Source of the DNA: Comamonas serinivorans
Lineage (GTDB): Bacteria > Pseudomonadota > Gammaproteobacteria > Burkholderiales > Burkholderiaceae_C
Length of the DNA stretch: 64,000 nt
NCBI RefSeq assembly: GCF_002158865.1
Contig: NZ_CP021455.1
Location: forward strand, 3,038,001-3,102,000
Direction of reading: 5' to 3'
Shown: in pieces, positions 18,539 to 27,899 of the stretch
How the letters are laid out: every line of letters begins with the position of its first letter
Position numbering within the stretch: position 1 is the stretch's first letter
Notes under the pieces: generated by a model
The model's database searches: none
The model's input: the letters and a program-made list of their open reading frames with translations, nothing else
What the model was told of the DNA's origin: nothing
Made by a program: the position numbers and the translations under genes

Positions 18539-18574
18539 AAAAAACCCGCCTGGGCACGCCCAGGCGGGTTTTCA
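18539..18574. terminator. Bidirectional terminator between uspA and acnB
   Basis: A perfect 15-bp stem, AAAACCCGCCTGGGC (18541-18555) against its complement (18558-18572), flanked by A and T runs so it can act on both strands. It lies 22 bp past the acnB stop. Confidence 0.9.
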
Positions 18575-18596
18575 ACGCGGGAAGGAATCCGGAGGA

Positions 18597-21185
18597 TCAG
18601 ACCTTCTCGGCGGCTTCCACGTACTCGGGGATTTCGTTGAAGTTCATGTAGCGGTAGACGCTGGCCTTGTCGGCATCGATCACGCCCATTTCCTTCAGGT
18701 ACTCCTCACGCGTGGGCAGCTTGCCCAGACGCGACGCGATGGCCGCCAGCTCGGCCGAGCCCAGGAACACGTTGGTGTTCTTGCCCAGGCGGTTCGGGAA
18801 GTTGCGGGTGGAGGTGGAGATGACCGTTGCGCCTTCACGCACCTGCGCCTGGTTGCCCATGCACAGCGAGCAGCCCGGCATTTCGGTGCGCGCACCGGCC
18901 GTGCCAAAGGCGGCGTAATGGCCTTCCTTGATCAGCTCGCTCTCGTCCATCTTGGTCGGCGGTGCGACCCACAGCTTGACCGGGATGTCGCGCTGGCCAC
19001 CCAGCAGCTTGGCGGCGGCGCGGAAGTGGCCGATGTTGGTCATGCACGAGCCGATGAAGGCTTCGTCGATCGGGGTGCCGGCCACTTCGGACAGGAACTT
19101 GGCATCGTCCGGGTCGTTCGGGCAGCAGACGATGGGCTCTTTGATGTCGGCCAGGTCGATCTCGATCACGGCGGCGTACTCGGCGTCCTTGTCGGCTTCG
19201 AGCAGCTCGGGCTTGGCCAGCCAGGCCTCGACCTTCTCGATGCGGCGCTGCAGCGTCTTCGCGTCGGCATAGCCGTCGGCGATCATGTTCTTCATCAGAA
19301 CGATGTTCGAGGTCAGGTACTCCTTGATCGGCTCGGGGTTGAGCTTGATCGTGCAGCCGGCGGCCGAGCGCTCGGCGGAGGCGTCGGACAGCTCGAAGGC
19401 CTGCTCCACCTTCAGGTCCGGCAGACCTTCGATTTCCAGGATCTTGCCGGAGAAGATGTTCTTCTTGCCGGCCTTGGCCACGGTCAGCAGACCGGCCTTG
19501 ATGGCGTACAGCGGAATGGCGTGCACCAGGTCACGCAGCGTCACGCCGGGCTGCAGCTCGCCCTTGAAGCGCACCAGCACCGACTCGGGCATGTCCAGCG
19601 GCATCACACCGGTGGCGGCACCGAAGGCCACCAGGCCCGAACCGGCCGGGAAGGAAATCCCGATGGGGAAACGCGTGTGCGAGTCGCCGCCCGTGCCCAC
19701 GGTGTCGGGCAGCAGCAGGCGGTTCAGCCAGCTGTGGATCACACCGTCGCCCGGACGCAGGGCCACGCCGCCGCGGTTGGAGATGAAGGCCGGCAGCTCG
19801 CGGTGCGTCTTCACGTCCACGGGCTTGGGGTAGGCGGCGGTGTGGCAGAAGGACTGCATGACCATGTCGGCCGAGAAGCCCAGGCAGGCCAGGTCCTTCA
19901 GCTCGTCGCGGGTCATCGGGCCCGTGGTGTCCTGCGAGCCGACGGTGGTCATGCGGGGTTCGCAGTAGGTGCCGGGGCGCACGCCCTGACCTTCGGGCAG
20001 GCCGACGGCGCGGCCGACCATCTTCTGCGCCAGCGTGAAGCCGGCCTTGGATTCGGCGGGGGCTTGCGGCAGGCGGAAGGCGGTGGACGCCGGCAAGCCC
20101 AGGAATTCGCGCGCCTTGGCCGTCAGCGAACGGCCGATGATCAGGTTGATGCGGCCGCCGGCCTGCACTTCATCCAGCAGCACGTCGGACTTGAGCGCGA
20201 AGTCGGCGACCTTGGCCCCGGCCTTCTCGATCTTGCCCGCGTACGGGAAGATGTCGATCACATCGCCCATCTCCAGGCTGGACACGTCCACTTCGATGGG
20301 CAGCGCGCCCGAGTCTTCCTGCGTGTTGAAGAAGATGGGGGCGATCTTGCCACCCAGCGTGACGCCACCAAAGCGCTTGTTGGGCACGAAGGGGATGTCC
20401 ACGCCCGTGCCCCAGATGATGGAGTTGGTGGCGGACTTGCGCGACGAGCCGGTGCCGACCACGTCACCCACGTAGGCGACCAGGTGGCCCTTCTTTTTCA
20501 GGTCCTCGATGAACTGCATCGGGCCGCGCTTGCCGTCTTCTTCGGGCTTGAAGGCCGCGTCGGGACGCGTGTTCTTCAGCATGGCCAGGTAGTGCAGCGG
20601 GATGTCCGGACGGCTCCAGGCATCGGGTGCGGGCGACAGGTCGTCGGTGTTGGTTTCGCCGGGCACCTTGAACACGGTGACGGTGATCTTCTCTTCGACC
20701 TTGGGACGGCTCGTGAACCACTCGGCATCGGCCCAGCTCTGCATCACGTCCTGCGCCTTGGCGTTGCCGGCCTTGGCCTTGGTTGCGACGTCGTTGAAGA
20801 AGTCGAACATCAGCAGCGTCTTCTTCAGCGCCTCGGCCGCCACGCCCGCCACTTCGGCGTCGTCCAGCAGCTCGATCAGCGGGTGCACGTTGTAGCCGCC
20901 CACCATGGTGCCCAGCAGCTCGGTGGCCTTGGCCTTGGAGATCAGACCAACCTGGAGGTCGCCATGCGCCACGGCGGCCAGGAAGCTGGCCTTCACCTTG
21001 GCGGCATCGTCCACACCTGGGGGCACGCGGTAGGTCAGCAGCTCGAGCAGTTCAGCCGTGTCCTGGCCAGCAGGCGGATTCTTGATCAACTCGATCAATT
21101 CGGCGGTTTGCTTGGCGTCGAGCGGCAATGGGGGAATGCCCAGTGCGGCGCGTTCTGCGACATGCTTCTTGTACTCTTGCAACAT
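18597..21185 (-). CDS. acnB: Bifunctional aconitate hydratase 2 / 2-methylisocitrate dehydratase AcnB
   Basis: Interconverts citrate and isocitrate through an Fe4S4 cluster. It has 862 residues, close to E. coli AcnB (865). The family N-terminus MLQEYKKHVAERAALGIPPL leads into the HEAT-like domain, then the swivel domain (RPDIPLHYLAMLKNTRPDAAF) and the catalytic domains. Cluster ligands are in SCMTNIGHFRAA and GCSLCMGNQAQ (C-x2-C), as in AcnB. Other motifs include GTGGDSHTRFPIGISFPAGSG. The gene is at the end of a minus-strand run (mdh, tam, exported protein, acnB) and faces the sdh-gltA cluster, so several TCA steps are grouped here. It ends at the bidirectional terminator. Confidence 0.97.
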   Translation of the reverse strand: MLQEYKKHVAERAALGIPPLPLDAKQTAELIELIKNPPAGQDTAELLELLTYRVPPGVDDAAKVKASFLAAVAHGDLQVGLISKAKATELLGTMVGGYNVHPLIELLDDAEVAGVAAEALKKTLLMFDFFNDVATKAKAGNAKAQDVMQSWADAEWFTSRPKVEEKITVTVFKVPGETNTDDLSPAPDAWSRPDIPLHYLAMLKNTRPDAAFKPEEDGKRGPMQFIEDLKKKGHLVAYVGDVVGTGSSRKSATNSIIWGTGVDIPFVPNKRFGGVTLGGKIAPIFFNTQEDSGALPIEVDVSSLEMGDVIDIFPYAGKIEKAGAKVADFALKSDVLLDEVQAGGRINLIIGRSLTAKAREFLGLPASTAFRLPQAPAESKAGFTLAQKMVGRAVGLPEGQGVRPGTYCEPRMTTVGSQDTTGPMTRDELKDLACLGFSADMVMQSFCHTAAYPKPVDVKTHRELPAFISNRGGVALRPGDGVIHSWLNRLLLPDTVGTGGDSHTRFPIGISFPAGSGLVAFGAATGVMPLDMPESVLVRFKGELQPGVTLRDLVHAIPLYAIKAGLLTVAKAGKKNIFSGKILEIEGLPDLKVEQAFELSDASAERSAAGCTIKLNPEPIKEYLTSNIVLMKNMIADGYADAKTLQRRIEKVEAWLAKPELLEADKDAEYAAVIEIDLADIKEPIVCCPNDPDDAKFLSEVAGTPIDEAFIGSCMTNIGHFRAAAKLLGGQRDIPVKLWVAPPTKMDESELIKEGHYAAFGTAGARTEMPGCSLCMGNQAQVREGATVISTSTRNFPNRLGKNTNVFLGSAELAAIASRLGKLPTREEYLKEMGVIDADKASVYRYMNFNEIPEYVEAAEKV

Positions 21186-21289
21186 CGTTGTTCCTGCGTG
21201 AGGTCGGTCTAGGATCGTGGGACACAGGCGGCTCGCCTGTGCGTCATGGGGGCCAGGCCAGGCCCGGCTGCGCGGAGGACCGCGTCAAA

Positions 21290-21862
21290 TCAGTTGTCGA
21301 ACAGACCCTTGCCCTTGGGCGCCGTCTTCATGGCCTCGGCCACGTCGTGCTGCTGGCGGGTCTTGCAGTCGTCGGCAATGCGCTCGCCCTTGCGCTGGTT
21401 CATCAGCATGGACTTGTTGCCCAGCTGCAGCCAGACGGCGCCCGAGCGGGCGTCTTCCAGACGAACGGCACCCGTGCGGCTTTCCACGGGGTGCATGTAG
21501 AAGCGCTCCTTGCCCGAGACGACGTTGAAGAAGCCGGGGTTGTTGGTGTCTTCGCTGACCGAGATGTTGGCGCCCAGCTCGCACTGGATGCTGCCGGTGT
21601 ACACCGTCTTCGCGATGGCCAGCTCGCCGTCCGTCAAGCGCTTGGTGGCCGATTGCACCGGGGTCGTGGCTTCAACGGCCTTCTTCACGGTGGCCTTGTT
21701 GCGCACCTGGGGCTGCTTCTTCGCCGGCGCCTTTTTCTGGGGGGTGGCCTTCTTGGCCGGAGTTGCCGCCTTCTTGGCTGCAGCCGGCTTGTCTGCGGCT
21801 TGCACGTTCAGGGCAACCGGCATGGCCAGGGACAGCGCGACGACAAGGGGAAGGAACTTCAT
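21290..21862 (-). CDS. Exported protein with an Ala/Lys-rich linker, function unknown
   Basis: A protein of 190 residues from ATG 21862, where a signal peptide begins (MKFLPLVVALSLAMPVALNVQA). Residues about 22-65 are a low-complexity Lys/Ala/Pro linker (KPAAAKKAATPAKKATPQKK). The folded part (about 120 residues: KTVYTGSIQCELGANISVSE, FYMHPVESRTGAVRLEDAR) has two Cys and looks like a small beta-rich periplasmic domain. It lies between tam and acnB on the same strand, 104 bp upstream of acnB. I do not recognise a characterised family. Confidence 0.75.
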   Translation of the reverse strand: MKFLPLVVALSLAMPVALNVQAADKPAAAKKAATPAKKATPQKKAPAKKQPQVRNKATVKKAVEATTPVQSATKRLTDGELAIAKTVYTGSIQCELGANISVSEDTNNPGFFNVVSGKERFYMHPVESRTGAVRLEDARSGAVWLQLGNKSMLMNQRKGERIADDCKTRQQHDVAEAMKTAPKGKGLFDN

Positions 21863-22102
21863 GGGAGGTGCCTTTGAGGATGAGGCTGATGAAATGGCCC
21901 ACGCACCGCGCGTGGGCATGCGTCCACAAACCCTGGCTGCATGAAGCCCATGGATTTGCGCAGCCGCAGTGTAGGTTCAAAGCTTGGTCTGTGCCCCGGC
22001 AAAACGTGCCAAGGCGTCAGCTTGTTCACACCTGCCCCTCGGCCGCATGGCGGCCGCGTGTCGGAGTGAGGTGCCATGGCGGTGAATCGCCGTGCCGACG
22101 GC

Positions 22103-22150
22103 AGTATGACCCTGCTGCCGTTGTTACAAAAACGACGATGGCGCCATACT
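22103..22150. repeat. 48-bp palindromic element, copy G
   Basis: AGTAT 22103-22107, CCGTT 22118-22122, AACGA 22131-22135, ATACT 22146-22150. It starts 31 bp past the tam stop (on the minus strand) and lies upstream of the exported-protein gene. Confidence 0.88.
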
Positions 22151-22181
22151 CCGCGCCCATGACGCACAACAGGCACACCTT

Positions 22182-22988
22182 TCACGGCTGTCTCCGCGCC
22201 ACCATGAACAGGCGGGGAAACGCCAGCAGGCGCTGGCCATCGGCCCGGGCGGGATAGGCGGCATCCACCCGGCGTTCGTACTCGGCCAGGAAGCTGGGCT
22301 GCAGCTCGGCCGGCAGCCCCTCGACAAAGGGTTTCAGCCCCGTGCTGCTCAGCCACTGGACGATGGCCGCCGCCGACGCCATGGGGTGTTGGTAAACGGT
22401 GTGCCACACATCGACACTGGCGGCCTGGCGCTCCGGCGCGGCCAGCAGGTCGTAGTAGGCGCCAATGGGCAGGATCTCGGTGCGCACCTGGTCGGCATCG
22501 CCGATGTGGGGCGCAAACGCTGGCAGCCTGGCGACCTCGCGCATCAGGCGGTGCGAGGGCTCCTGCCGGTTGTCAGGCATCTGCACGGCCAGCACCCCAC
22601 CGGGGGCCAACTGCGCGAACAGACGCGGAATGAGGGTGTCGTGCCCGCCCACCCACTGCAGGGCGGCATTGGCATAGATCAGGTCGGGTGCGGGCTGGCC
22701 GGCAGACACCGTCCAGGTCGCGATGTCGCCCTGCTCGAAACGAGCCTGGGGCAAGGCTTGGCGCGCGGTCTGCAGCATGGCGTCGGAGGTGTCGACGCCC
22801 AGCACCTGGGCACCGGCAAATCGCTCGACCAGCAACGCCGTGGAGTTGCCCGGCCCGCAGCCCAGATCCACGATGTGGAGGCTGCGGGTCGTGGCATCGA
22901 CCGGAGGCACCCGCGCCAACAGCTCTGCCGCCGGGCGCGTGCGCTCGCTGGCAAAGCGCAGGTACAGCGCGGGGCTCCAGTCTTGCAT
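22182..22988 (-). CDS. tam: Trans-aconitate 2-methyltransferase
   Basis: A SAM-dependent enzyme that methylates trans-aconitate, a spontaneous by-product and inhibitor of aconitase. It has 268 residues, close to E. coli Tam (252). The family N-terminus MQDWSPALYLRFASERTRPA is followed by the SAM motif (IVDLGCGPGNSTALL), the acidic strand VLGVDTSDAMLQ, and DLIYANAALQWVGGH, a signature of this family. The start lies 3 bp after the mdh stop, so the two are co-transcribed, and acnB is two genes downstream. The context supports the assigned role. Confidence 0.92.
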   Translation of the reverse strand: MQDWSPALYLRFASERTRPAAELLARVPPVDATTRSLHIVDLGCGPGNSTALLVERFAGAQVLGVDTSDAMLQTARQALPQARFEQGDIATWTVSAGQPAPDLIYANAALQWVGGHDTLIPRLFAQLAPGGVLAVQMPDNRQEPSHRLMREVARLPAFAPHIGDADQVRTEILPIGAYYDLLAAPERQAASVDVWHTVYQHPMASAAAIVQWLSSTGLKPFVEGLPAELQPSFLAEYERRVDAAYPARADGQRLLAFPRLFMVARRQP

Positions 22989-22991
22989 GGC

Positions 22992-23978
22992 TTACAGCAG
23001 GTGCTTGACGCCGTCTTGTTCGCCTTGCAGCTCGGCCAGGGTCTTGTCGATGCACTCTTGCGAGAAGGCGTCGATCTCCAGACCTTCGACGATCTTGTAT
23101 TCGCCGTTTTCGGTGGTCACGGGGAAGCCGAACACGATGCCTGCAGGGATGCCGTATTCACCGTTGGAGGGCACGCCCATGGTCACCCATTCGCCGTTCG
23201 AGCCCAGGGCCCAGTCGCGCACGTGGTCGATGGCGGCGTTGGCGGCCGAGGCAGCCGACGACAGGCCGCGGGCAGCGATGATGGCGGCGCCGCGCTTGCC
23301 CACGGTGGGCAGGAACACATCCTTGTTCCAGGCCTGGTCGTTGATCATGTCCTTGACCGACTTGCCGTCCACGGTGGCGAAGCGGTAGTCGGCGTACATG
23401 GTGGGCGAGTGGTTGCCCCACACGGTCAGCTTCTTGATGTCGCCGACCTTGAAACCGGCCTTGGCAGCCAGTTGCGAGGCCGCGCGGTTGTGGTCCAGGC
23501 GCAGCATGGCGGTGAAGTTCTTGGCCGGCAGATCCGGGGCCGACTTCATGGCGATGTAGGCGTTGGTGTTGGCGGGGTTGCCCACGACCAGCACCTTCAC
23601 GTTGCGCGAAGCCACGGCGTTCAGGGCCTTGCCCTGGGCCGTGAAGATCTGGGCGTTGGCGGCCAGCAGGTCGGCACGCTCCATGCCGGGGCCACGGGGA
23701 CGGGCGCCGACCAGCAGGGCGTAATCCGTGTCCTTGAAGGCTTGCAGGGGGTCGGAATGGGCTTCGATGCCGGCCAGCAGCGGGAACGCGCAGTCTTCCA
23801 GCTCCATGATCACGCCTTTGAGGGCGTTTTGGGCCTTCTCATCGGGGATTTCGAGCAACTGCAGGATGACCGGCTGATCCTTGCCCAGCATTTCGCCAGA
23901 GGCGATGCGGAACAGCAGGGCGTAACCAATTTGGCCAGCGGCGCCGGTAACGGCCACGCGCACGGGTTGCTTGCTCAT
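22992..23978 (-). CDS. mdh: Malate dehydrogenase
   Basis: Oxidises malate to oxaloacetate with NAD. It has 328 residues, the length of the LDH-like MDH group found in beta-proteobacteria and chloroplasts. The NAD-binding glycine loop is TGAAGQIGYALLFRIASG, the substrate-binding arginines sit in VGARPRGPGMERADLL, and the catalytic His is in VWGNHSPTMYADYRFA. A GGAG ribosome site precedes ATG 23978. It is first in the mdh-tam pair and divergent from the GntR regulator, with the shared 307-bp space holding a palindrome at 24157-24168. Confidence 0.97.
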   Translation of the reverse strand: MSKQPVRVAVTGAAGQIGYALLFRIASGEMLGKDQPVILQLLEIPDEKAQNALKGVIMELEDCAFPLLAGIEAHSDPLQAFKDTDYALLVGARPRGPGMERADLLAANAQIFTAQGKALNAVASRNVKVLVVGNPANTNAYIAMKSAPDLPAKNFTAMLRLDHNRAASQLAAKAGFKVGDIKKLTVWGNHSPTMYADYRFATVDGKSVKDMINDQAWNKDVFLPTVGKRGAAIIAARGLSSAASAANAAIDHVRDWALGSNGEWVTMGVPSNGEYGIPAGIVFGFPVTTENGEYKIVEGLEIDAFSQECIDKTLAELQGEQDGVKHLL

Positions 23979-24156
23979 GAGAGAACTCCAGAAAATCCAG
24001 AAAAGGGAGTGCAGGCGAGCGCCGATTCATGATGCCCGGACACCGACCTGCGACAGGTTTGTGCATGCACCCGCACCGACAAGGCACGCGCGCATGCGGG
24101 AAAACACGCATCCAAGTGTACCCGCAAACGCATCTCTCGGGGCATTTTGTCTTATG

Positions 24157-24168
24157 TCTTATATAAGA
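24157..24168. promoter_or_regulatory. Candidate operator for the adjacent GntR regulator
   Basis: A perfect 12-bp palindrome, TCTTATATAAGA, in a markedly AT-rich patch (GTCTTAT is repeated just before it) between divergent mdh and gntR. GntR/HutC-type repressors bind short AT-rich palindromes, often in their own promoters. Binding by this regulator is inferred. Confidence 0.6.
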
Positions 24169-24285
24169 TATCATATGCTCAACCACTGGCCCAGATACAT
24201 CTTTGGCGCCTGCTTTTTCCCTCCCCGCGGCCGGCTGTGTCCTGGATGGATTCAACACACGGGACAGCTTCACTGCGACCTCACC

Positions 24286-25056
24286 ATGGCCAAGACTGCG
24301 ATTCCAGACGCGCCCGAAGGCAAAGCCCAGACGCCCGCGTTCAGCCCGCTCTACCAGCAGATCAAGCAGTTGATCCTGGGCAGCCTGCAGCAGGGCGAAT
24401 GGCAACCCGGCGAGGCCATCCCCAGCGAGCTGGAGCTCGCAGCCCGCTTCAAGGTCAGCCAGGGCACCGTGCGCAAAGCCATCGACGAGCTGGCGGCCGA
24501 GAACCTGGTCGTGCGCCGCCAGGGGCGTGGCACCTTCGTCGCCACCCATGCCGAACAGCACACCCAATACCGCTTTTTGCGGCTGGTGCCCGACAGCGGC
24601 TCGCTGGACAGCGAAGGCCCGGCCCAGCGCGACATCGTCGCCTGCAAACGCATGCGTGCCGCGGGTGATGTGGCCCAAGCGCTGGCGCTGCGCGCCGGTG
24701 AGCCTGTGCTCCAGATCACGCGTCTGCTCACCTTCCAGGGCGTGCCGACCATCCTGGAAGACCTGTGGTTGCCGGCCACGCCCTTCAAAGGGCTCACCGC
24801 CGAGCGCCTGGCCGACTACCACGGCCCCATGTACGCCATGTTCGAGGCCGAATTCGGCGTGCGCATGGTGCGCGCCAGCGAGCAGATCCGCGCCGTGGTG
24901 GCGCACGACGAGCAAGCCCAGCTGCTGGCAGTATCGACCGGAAGCCCTTTGCTGAGTGTCGAAAGAACCGCATACACCTACAACGACATCCCCATGGAGT
25001 GGCGTCGCGGCCTGTACCGCACCGACACCCACCACTACCACAATGAACTGAGCTGA
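24286..25056 (+). CDS. GntR-family transcriptional regulator (HutC/UTRA type) of the TCA cluster
   Basis: A protein of 256 residues from ATG 24286; the frame runs far upstream through the AT-rich operator region, which argues against earlier starts. The winged helix is FSPLYQQIKQLILGSLQQGE to VSQGTVRKAIDELAAENLVVRRQGRGTFV (residues about 18-82). The UTRA effector domain follows, ending with the family signature GSPLLSVERTAYTYNDIPMEWRRGLYRTD. It lies directly upstream of sdhC on the same strand and divergent from mdh. I infer control of sdh, and possibly mdh, by a small metabolite, probably an organic acid. Confidence 0.9.
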   Translation: MAKTAIPDAPEGKAQTPAFSPLYQQIKQLILGSLQQGEWQPGEAIPSELELAARFKVSQGTVRKAIDELAAENLVVRRQGRGTFVATHAEQHTQYRFLRLVPDSGSLDSEGPAQRDIVACKRMRAAGDVAQALALRAGEPVLQITRLLTFQGVPTILEDLWLPATPFKGLTAERLADYHGPMYAMFEAEFGVRMVRASEQIRAVVAHDEQAQLLAVSTGSPLLSVERTAYTYNDIPMEWRRGLYRTDTHHYHNELS

Positions 25057-25165
25057 GTTGTGAAGGCGATGGCGCACAGGTGCCACATGCCCCTGCGGCT
25101 TGCAATAGAATTTACAGGTTTTCCCTAGCGTTTCGCTCAAACGTCATCACCCCTCGGATACCCAC

Positions 25166-25618
25166 ATGACAGAAGCAACCAAATCCGCCAAAGCGGTGCG
25201 GCCGGAGTTCCGCAACATCAACCTGCTCTCGGACGTCAGGACTTACCGCCTGCCCGCAGCCGGCATCGTGTCGATCCTGCACCGCGTCAGCGGCGCCGTG
25301 CTCTTTGTGCTGTTGCCTTTCATCGTTTGGTTGTTCGACAAATCGGTGTCGTCCGAAATTTCGTTCGGCGAGTTCACAAGCGCCTTTTCGGCTGGTCTGG
25401 GCGGCGTGCCCGGCTGGTTCATCAAGCTCGTGACCCTGGCCATCATCTGGGCCTACCTGCATCACTTCTGCGCTGGCGTGCGTCACCTGTACATGGACTT
25501 CACCCACAAGGTGAGCAAGGAGTTCGGCAAGTCGTCGGCCACCGCCACGCTCGTGATCTCGCTGCTGCTGACCGCAGCCCTGGGCGCCAAGCTGTTCGGC
25601 GTGTTCGGCGCGCACTGA
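25166..25618 (+). CDS. sdhC: Succinate dehydrogenase cytochrome b556 subunit
   Basis: Membrane anchor and heme b subunit of complex II, 150 residues. The start MTEATKSAKAVRPEFRNINL is followed by the family signature RLPAAGIVSILHRVSGAVLF, whose Ser and Arg line the quinone site, and by two further helices. The heme ligand His lies in WAYLHHFCAGVRHLYMD. First of the sdhCDAB-sdhE run, 27 bp before sdhD. Confidence 0.95.
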   Translation: MTEATKSAKAVRPEFRNINLLSDVRTYRLPAAGIVSILHRVSGAVLFVLLPFIVWLFDKSVSSEISFGEFTSAFSAGLGGVPGWFIKLVTLAIIWAYLHHFCAGVRHLYMDFTHKVSKEFGKSSATATLVISLLLTAALGAKLFGVFGAH

Positions 25619-25645
25619 TCGACCTCCCACGAAAGGCATACAAAA

Positions 25646-26011
25646 ATGGCAGTCAATTACGGTTCCAAACGTGCGGTGGTCGGTGCTCACTACGGCTTGC
25701 GCGACTTCCTGGCTCAGCGTGCCACGGCATGCCTGATGGCCCTCTTCACCATCGTGTTGCTGGCTCAGGTCATCTTCTCGACGGGCCCCATCGGCTACGA
25801 CACCTGGGCAGGCATTTTTTCGGCCCAATGGATGCGCGCCCTCACCTTCGCGCTCATCGTGGGTTTGGCCTGGCATGCCTGGATCGGCATGCGCGACATC
25901 TGGATGGACTACGTCAAGCCCGTGGGCTGGCGTCTGGCCCTGTACACCTTGACCATTGTCTGGCTGGTGGGTTGCGCCGGCTGGGCCTTCCAAGTGCTGT
26001 GGCGCCTGTGA
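25646..26011 (+). CDS. sdhD: Succinate dehydrogenase hydrophobic membrane anchor
   Basis: The second membrane subunit of complex II, 121 residues with three hydrophobic helices. It begins MAVNYGSKRAVVGAHYGLRD. The helix TFALIVGLAWHAWIGMRDIWMDYVKP contains the conserved His and the Asp-Tyr pair expected near heme and quinone. It is between sdhC and sdhA, with 52 bp before sdhA. Confidence 0.95.
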   Translation: MAVNYGSKRAVVGAHYGLRDFLAQRATACLMALFTIVLLAQVIFSTGPIGYDTWAGIFSAQWMRALTFALIVGLAWHAWIGMRDIWMDYVKPVGWRLALYTLTIVWLVGCAGWAFQVLWRL

Positions 26012-26063
26012 TCGGCTCGGCAAACGCACATCCATCTGACCCACACAATTTCACAAGAGCATC

Positions 26064-27872
26064 ATGAGCTACACAAAAGATCAGGTCACCAACCGCAAGT
26101 TTGACGTGGTGATCGTTGGCGCCGGCGGCTCCGGCATGCGCGCCTCGCTGCAACTGGCCAAGGCTGGCCTGAACGTGGCCGTTCTGTCCAAGGTTTTCCC
26201 GACCCGTTCACACACCGTGGCGGCCCAAGGCGGCGTGTCCGCGTCGCTGGGCAACATGAGCGAAGACAACTGGGAATGGCACTTCTACGACACCATCAAG
26301 GGCTCTGACTGGCTGGGCGACCAGGACGCCATCGAGTTCATGTGCCAGGAAGCCCCCAAGGTGGTGTACGAGCTCGAGCACTTCGGCATGCCGTTCGACC
26401 GCAACGCCGATGGCACGATCTACCAGCGTCCGTTCGGTGGCCACACCGCCAACCACGGCGAGAAGCCCGTGCAGCGCGCCTGCGCCGCGGCCGACCGCAC
26501 CGGCCACGCCATGCTGCACACGCTGTACCAGCAAAACGTGAAGGCCCGCACCACGTTCTTCGTGGAGTGGATGGCCCTGGACCTGGTGGTGGATCGTGAA
26601 GGCCATGTGGTCGGCGTGACCGCCATCGAGATGGAAACCGGCGATTTCTTCACGCTGCAAGCCAAGAACGTGCTGCTGGCCACCGGTGGTGCCGGCCGCA
26701 TCTTCCAGGCCTCGACCAACGCCTTCATCAACACCGGTGATGGCCTGGGCATGGCGGCCCGCGCAGGCATTCCGCTGCAGGACATGGAGTTCTGGCAGTT
26801 CCACCCCACCGGCGTCGCCGGTGCCGGCGTGCTGCTGACCGAAGGCTGCCGTGGTGAAGGCGCCATCCTGCGCAACAGCGATGGCGAGCGTTTCATGGAG
26901 CGCTATGCCCCCACCCTGAAGGACCTGGCACCGCGTGACTTCGTGTCGCGCTCGATGGACCAGGAAATCAAGGAAGGCCGTGGCTGTGGTCCCAACAAGG
27001 ACTACATCCTGCTGGACATGACCCACCTGGGTGCCGACACCATCCGCAAGCGCCTGCCGTCGGTGGAAGAAATCGGACACAACTTCGCCAACGTCGACAT
27101 CACCAAGGAACCGATTCCCGTGGTGCCGACCATCCACTACCAGATGGGCGGCATCCCCACCACCATCAATGGTCAGGTGTGCGTGCCCATGAACGGCGAC
27201 TACAACACGCCGATCAGCGGCCTGTACGCCGTCGGCGAATGCTCGTGCGTGTCGGTGCATGGCGCCAACCGCCTGGGCACCAACTCGCTGCTCGACCTGC
27301 TGGTGTTCGGCAAGGCTGCCGGCAACCACATCATCAGCAACTTCAAGGCCAACGAATCGCACCGCGCCCTGCCGGCCGATGCCGCCGACTACTCGCTGGA
27401 GCGCATCAACCGCCTGGAAGCCAATGCCAGCGGCGAATACGCCCAAAGCATCGCCAACGACATCCGCTCGGCCATGCAGCAGCACGCCGGCGTGTTCCGC
27501 AAGCAGTCCATCATGGACGAAGGCGTGGACAAGATCGCCGCCCTGCGCGAACGCGTGAAGGACCTGGGCCTGAAGGACCACTCGCGCGTGTTCAACATGG
27601 CGCGCCAGGAAGCCCTGGAGGTCGAGAACCTGATCGAAGTGGCGCAAGCCACCATGGTCTCCGCCGCAGCCCGCAAGGAATGCCGTGGCGCCCACACGGT
27701 GGTCGATTACGAACACCCCGCCGACTACGCACCGGCGCCCCTGGGTCGTGACGACCAGAACTGGCTCAAGCACACGCTGTGGTTCAGCGAGTCGAACTCG
27801 CTCGACTACAAGCCCGTGCGCATGAAGCCGCTCACCGTCGACACCGTTCCTCCCAAGGTTCGCACGTTCTAA
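26064..27872 (+). CDS. sdhA: Succinate dehydrogenase flavoprotein subunit
   Basis: The catalytic FAD subunit, 602 residues, oxidising succinate to fumarate at the inner face of the membrane. The dinucleotide motif is VVIVGAGGSGMRASLQLAKAG (residues 15-35). The FAD-linking His is H50 in RSHTVAAQGG. Active-site regions HPTGVAGAGVLLTEGCRGEG and YAVGECSCVSVHGANRLG are intact. The C-terminus ends MKPLTVDTVPPKVRTF, typical of proteobacterial SdhA. It is third in the operon, 27 bp before sdhB. Confidence 0.98.
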   Translation: MSYTKDQVTNRKFDVVIVGAGGSGMRASLQLAKAGLNVAVLSKVFPTRSHTVAAQGGVSASLGNMSEDNWEWHFYDTIKGSDWLGDQDAIEFMCQEAPKVVYELEHFGMPFDRNADGTIYQRPFGGHTANHGEKPVQRACAAADRTGHAMLHTLYQQNVKARTTFFVEWMALDLVVDREGHVVGVTAIEMETGDFFTLQAKNVLLATGGAGRIFQASTNAFINTGDGLGMAARAGIPLQDMEFWQFHPTGVAGAGVLLTEGCRGEGAILRNSDGERFMERYAPTLKDLAPRDFVSRSMDQEIKEGRGCGPNKDYILLDMTHLGADTIRKRLPSVEEIGHNFANVDITKEPIPVVPTIHYQMGGIPTTINGQVCVPMNGDYNTPISGLYAVGECSCVSVHGANRLGTNSLLDLLVFGKAAGNHIISNFKANESHRALPADAADYSLERINRLEANASGEYAQSIANDIRSAMQQHAGVFRKQSIMDEGVDKIAALRERVKDLGLKDHSRVFNMARQEALEVENLIEVAQATMVSAAARKECRGAHTVVDYEHPADYAPAPLGRDDQNWLKHTLWFSESNSLDYKPVRMKPLTVDTVPPKVRTF

Positions 27873-27899
27873 TCGCTGGCACTTTTTCGAGAACTCACG

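Noticed and set aside
18918..21212. 764-residue plus-strand frame over acnB
   Set aside because: A shadow of acnB on the other strand.
22992..23210. GTATTCGCCGTTTTC and GTATTCACCGTTGG in mdh, similar to a left half of the element
   Set aside because: These encode the conserved EYGIPAG and GEYKIV parts of MDH and lack right halves.
24930..24976. AGTAT ... CATACA in the GntR gene, resembling the 48-bp element
   Set aside because: The right arm is one base out of register, the inner arms do not match, and the encoded peptide (GSPLLSVERTAYTY) is conserved across the UTRA family, so the likeness is by chance.
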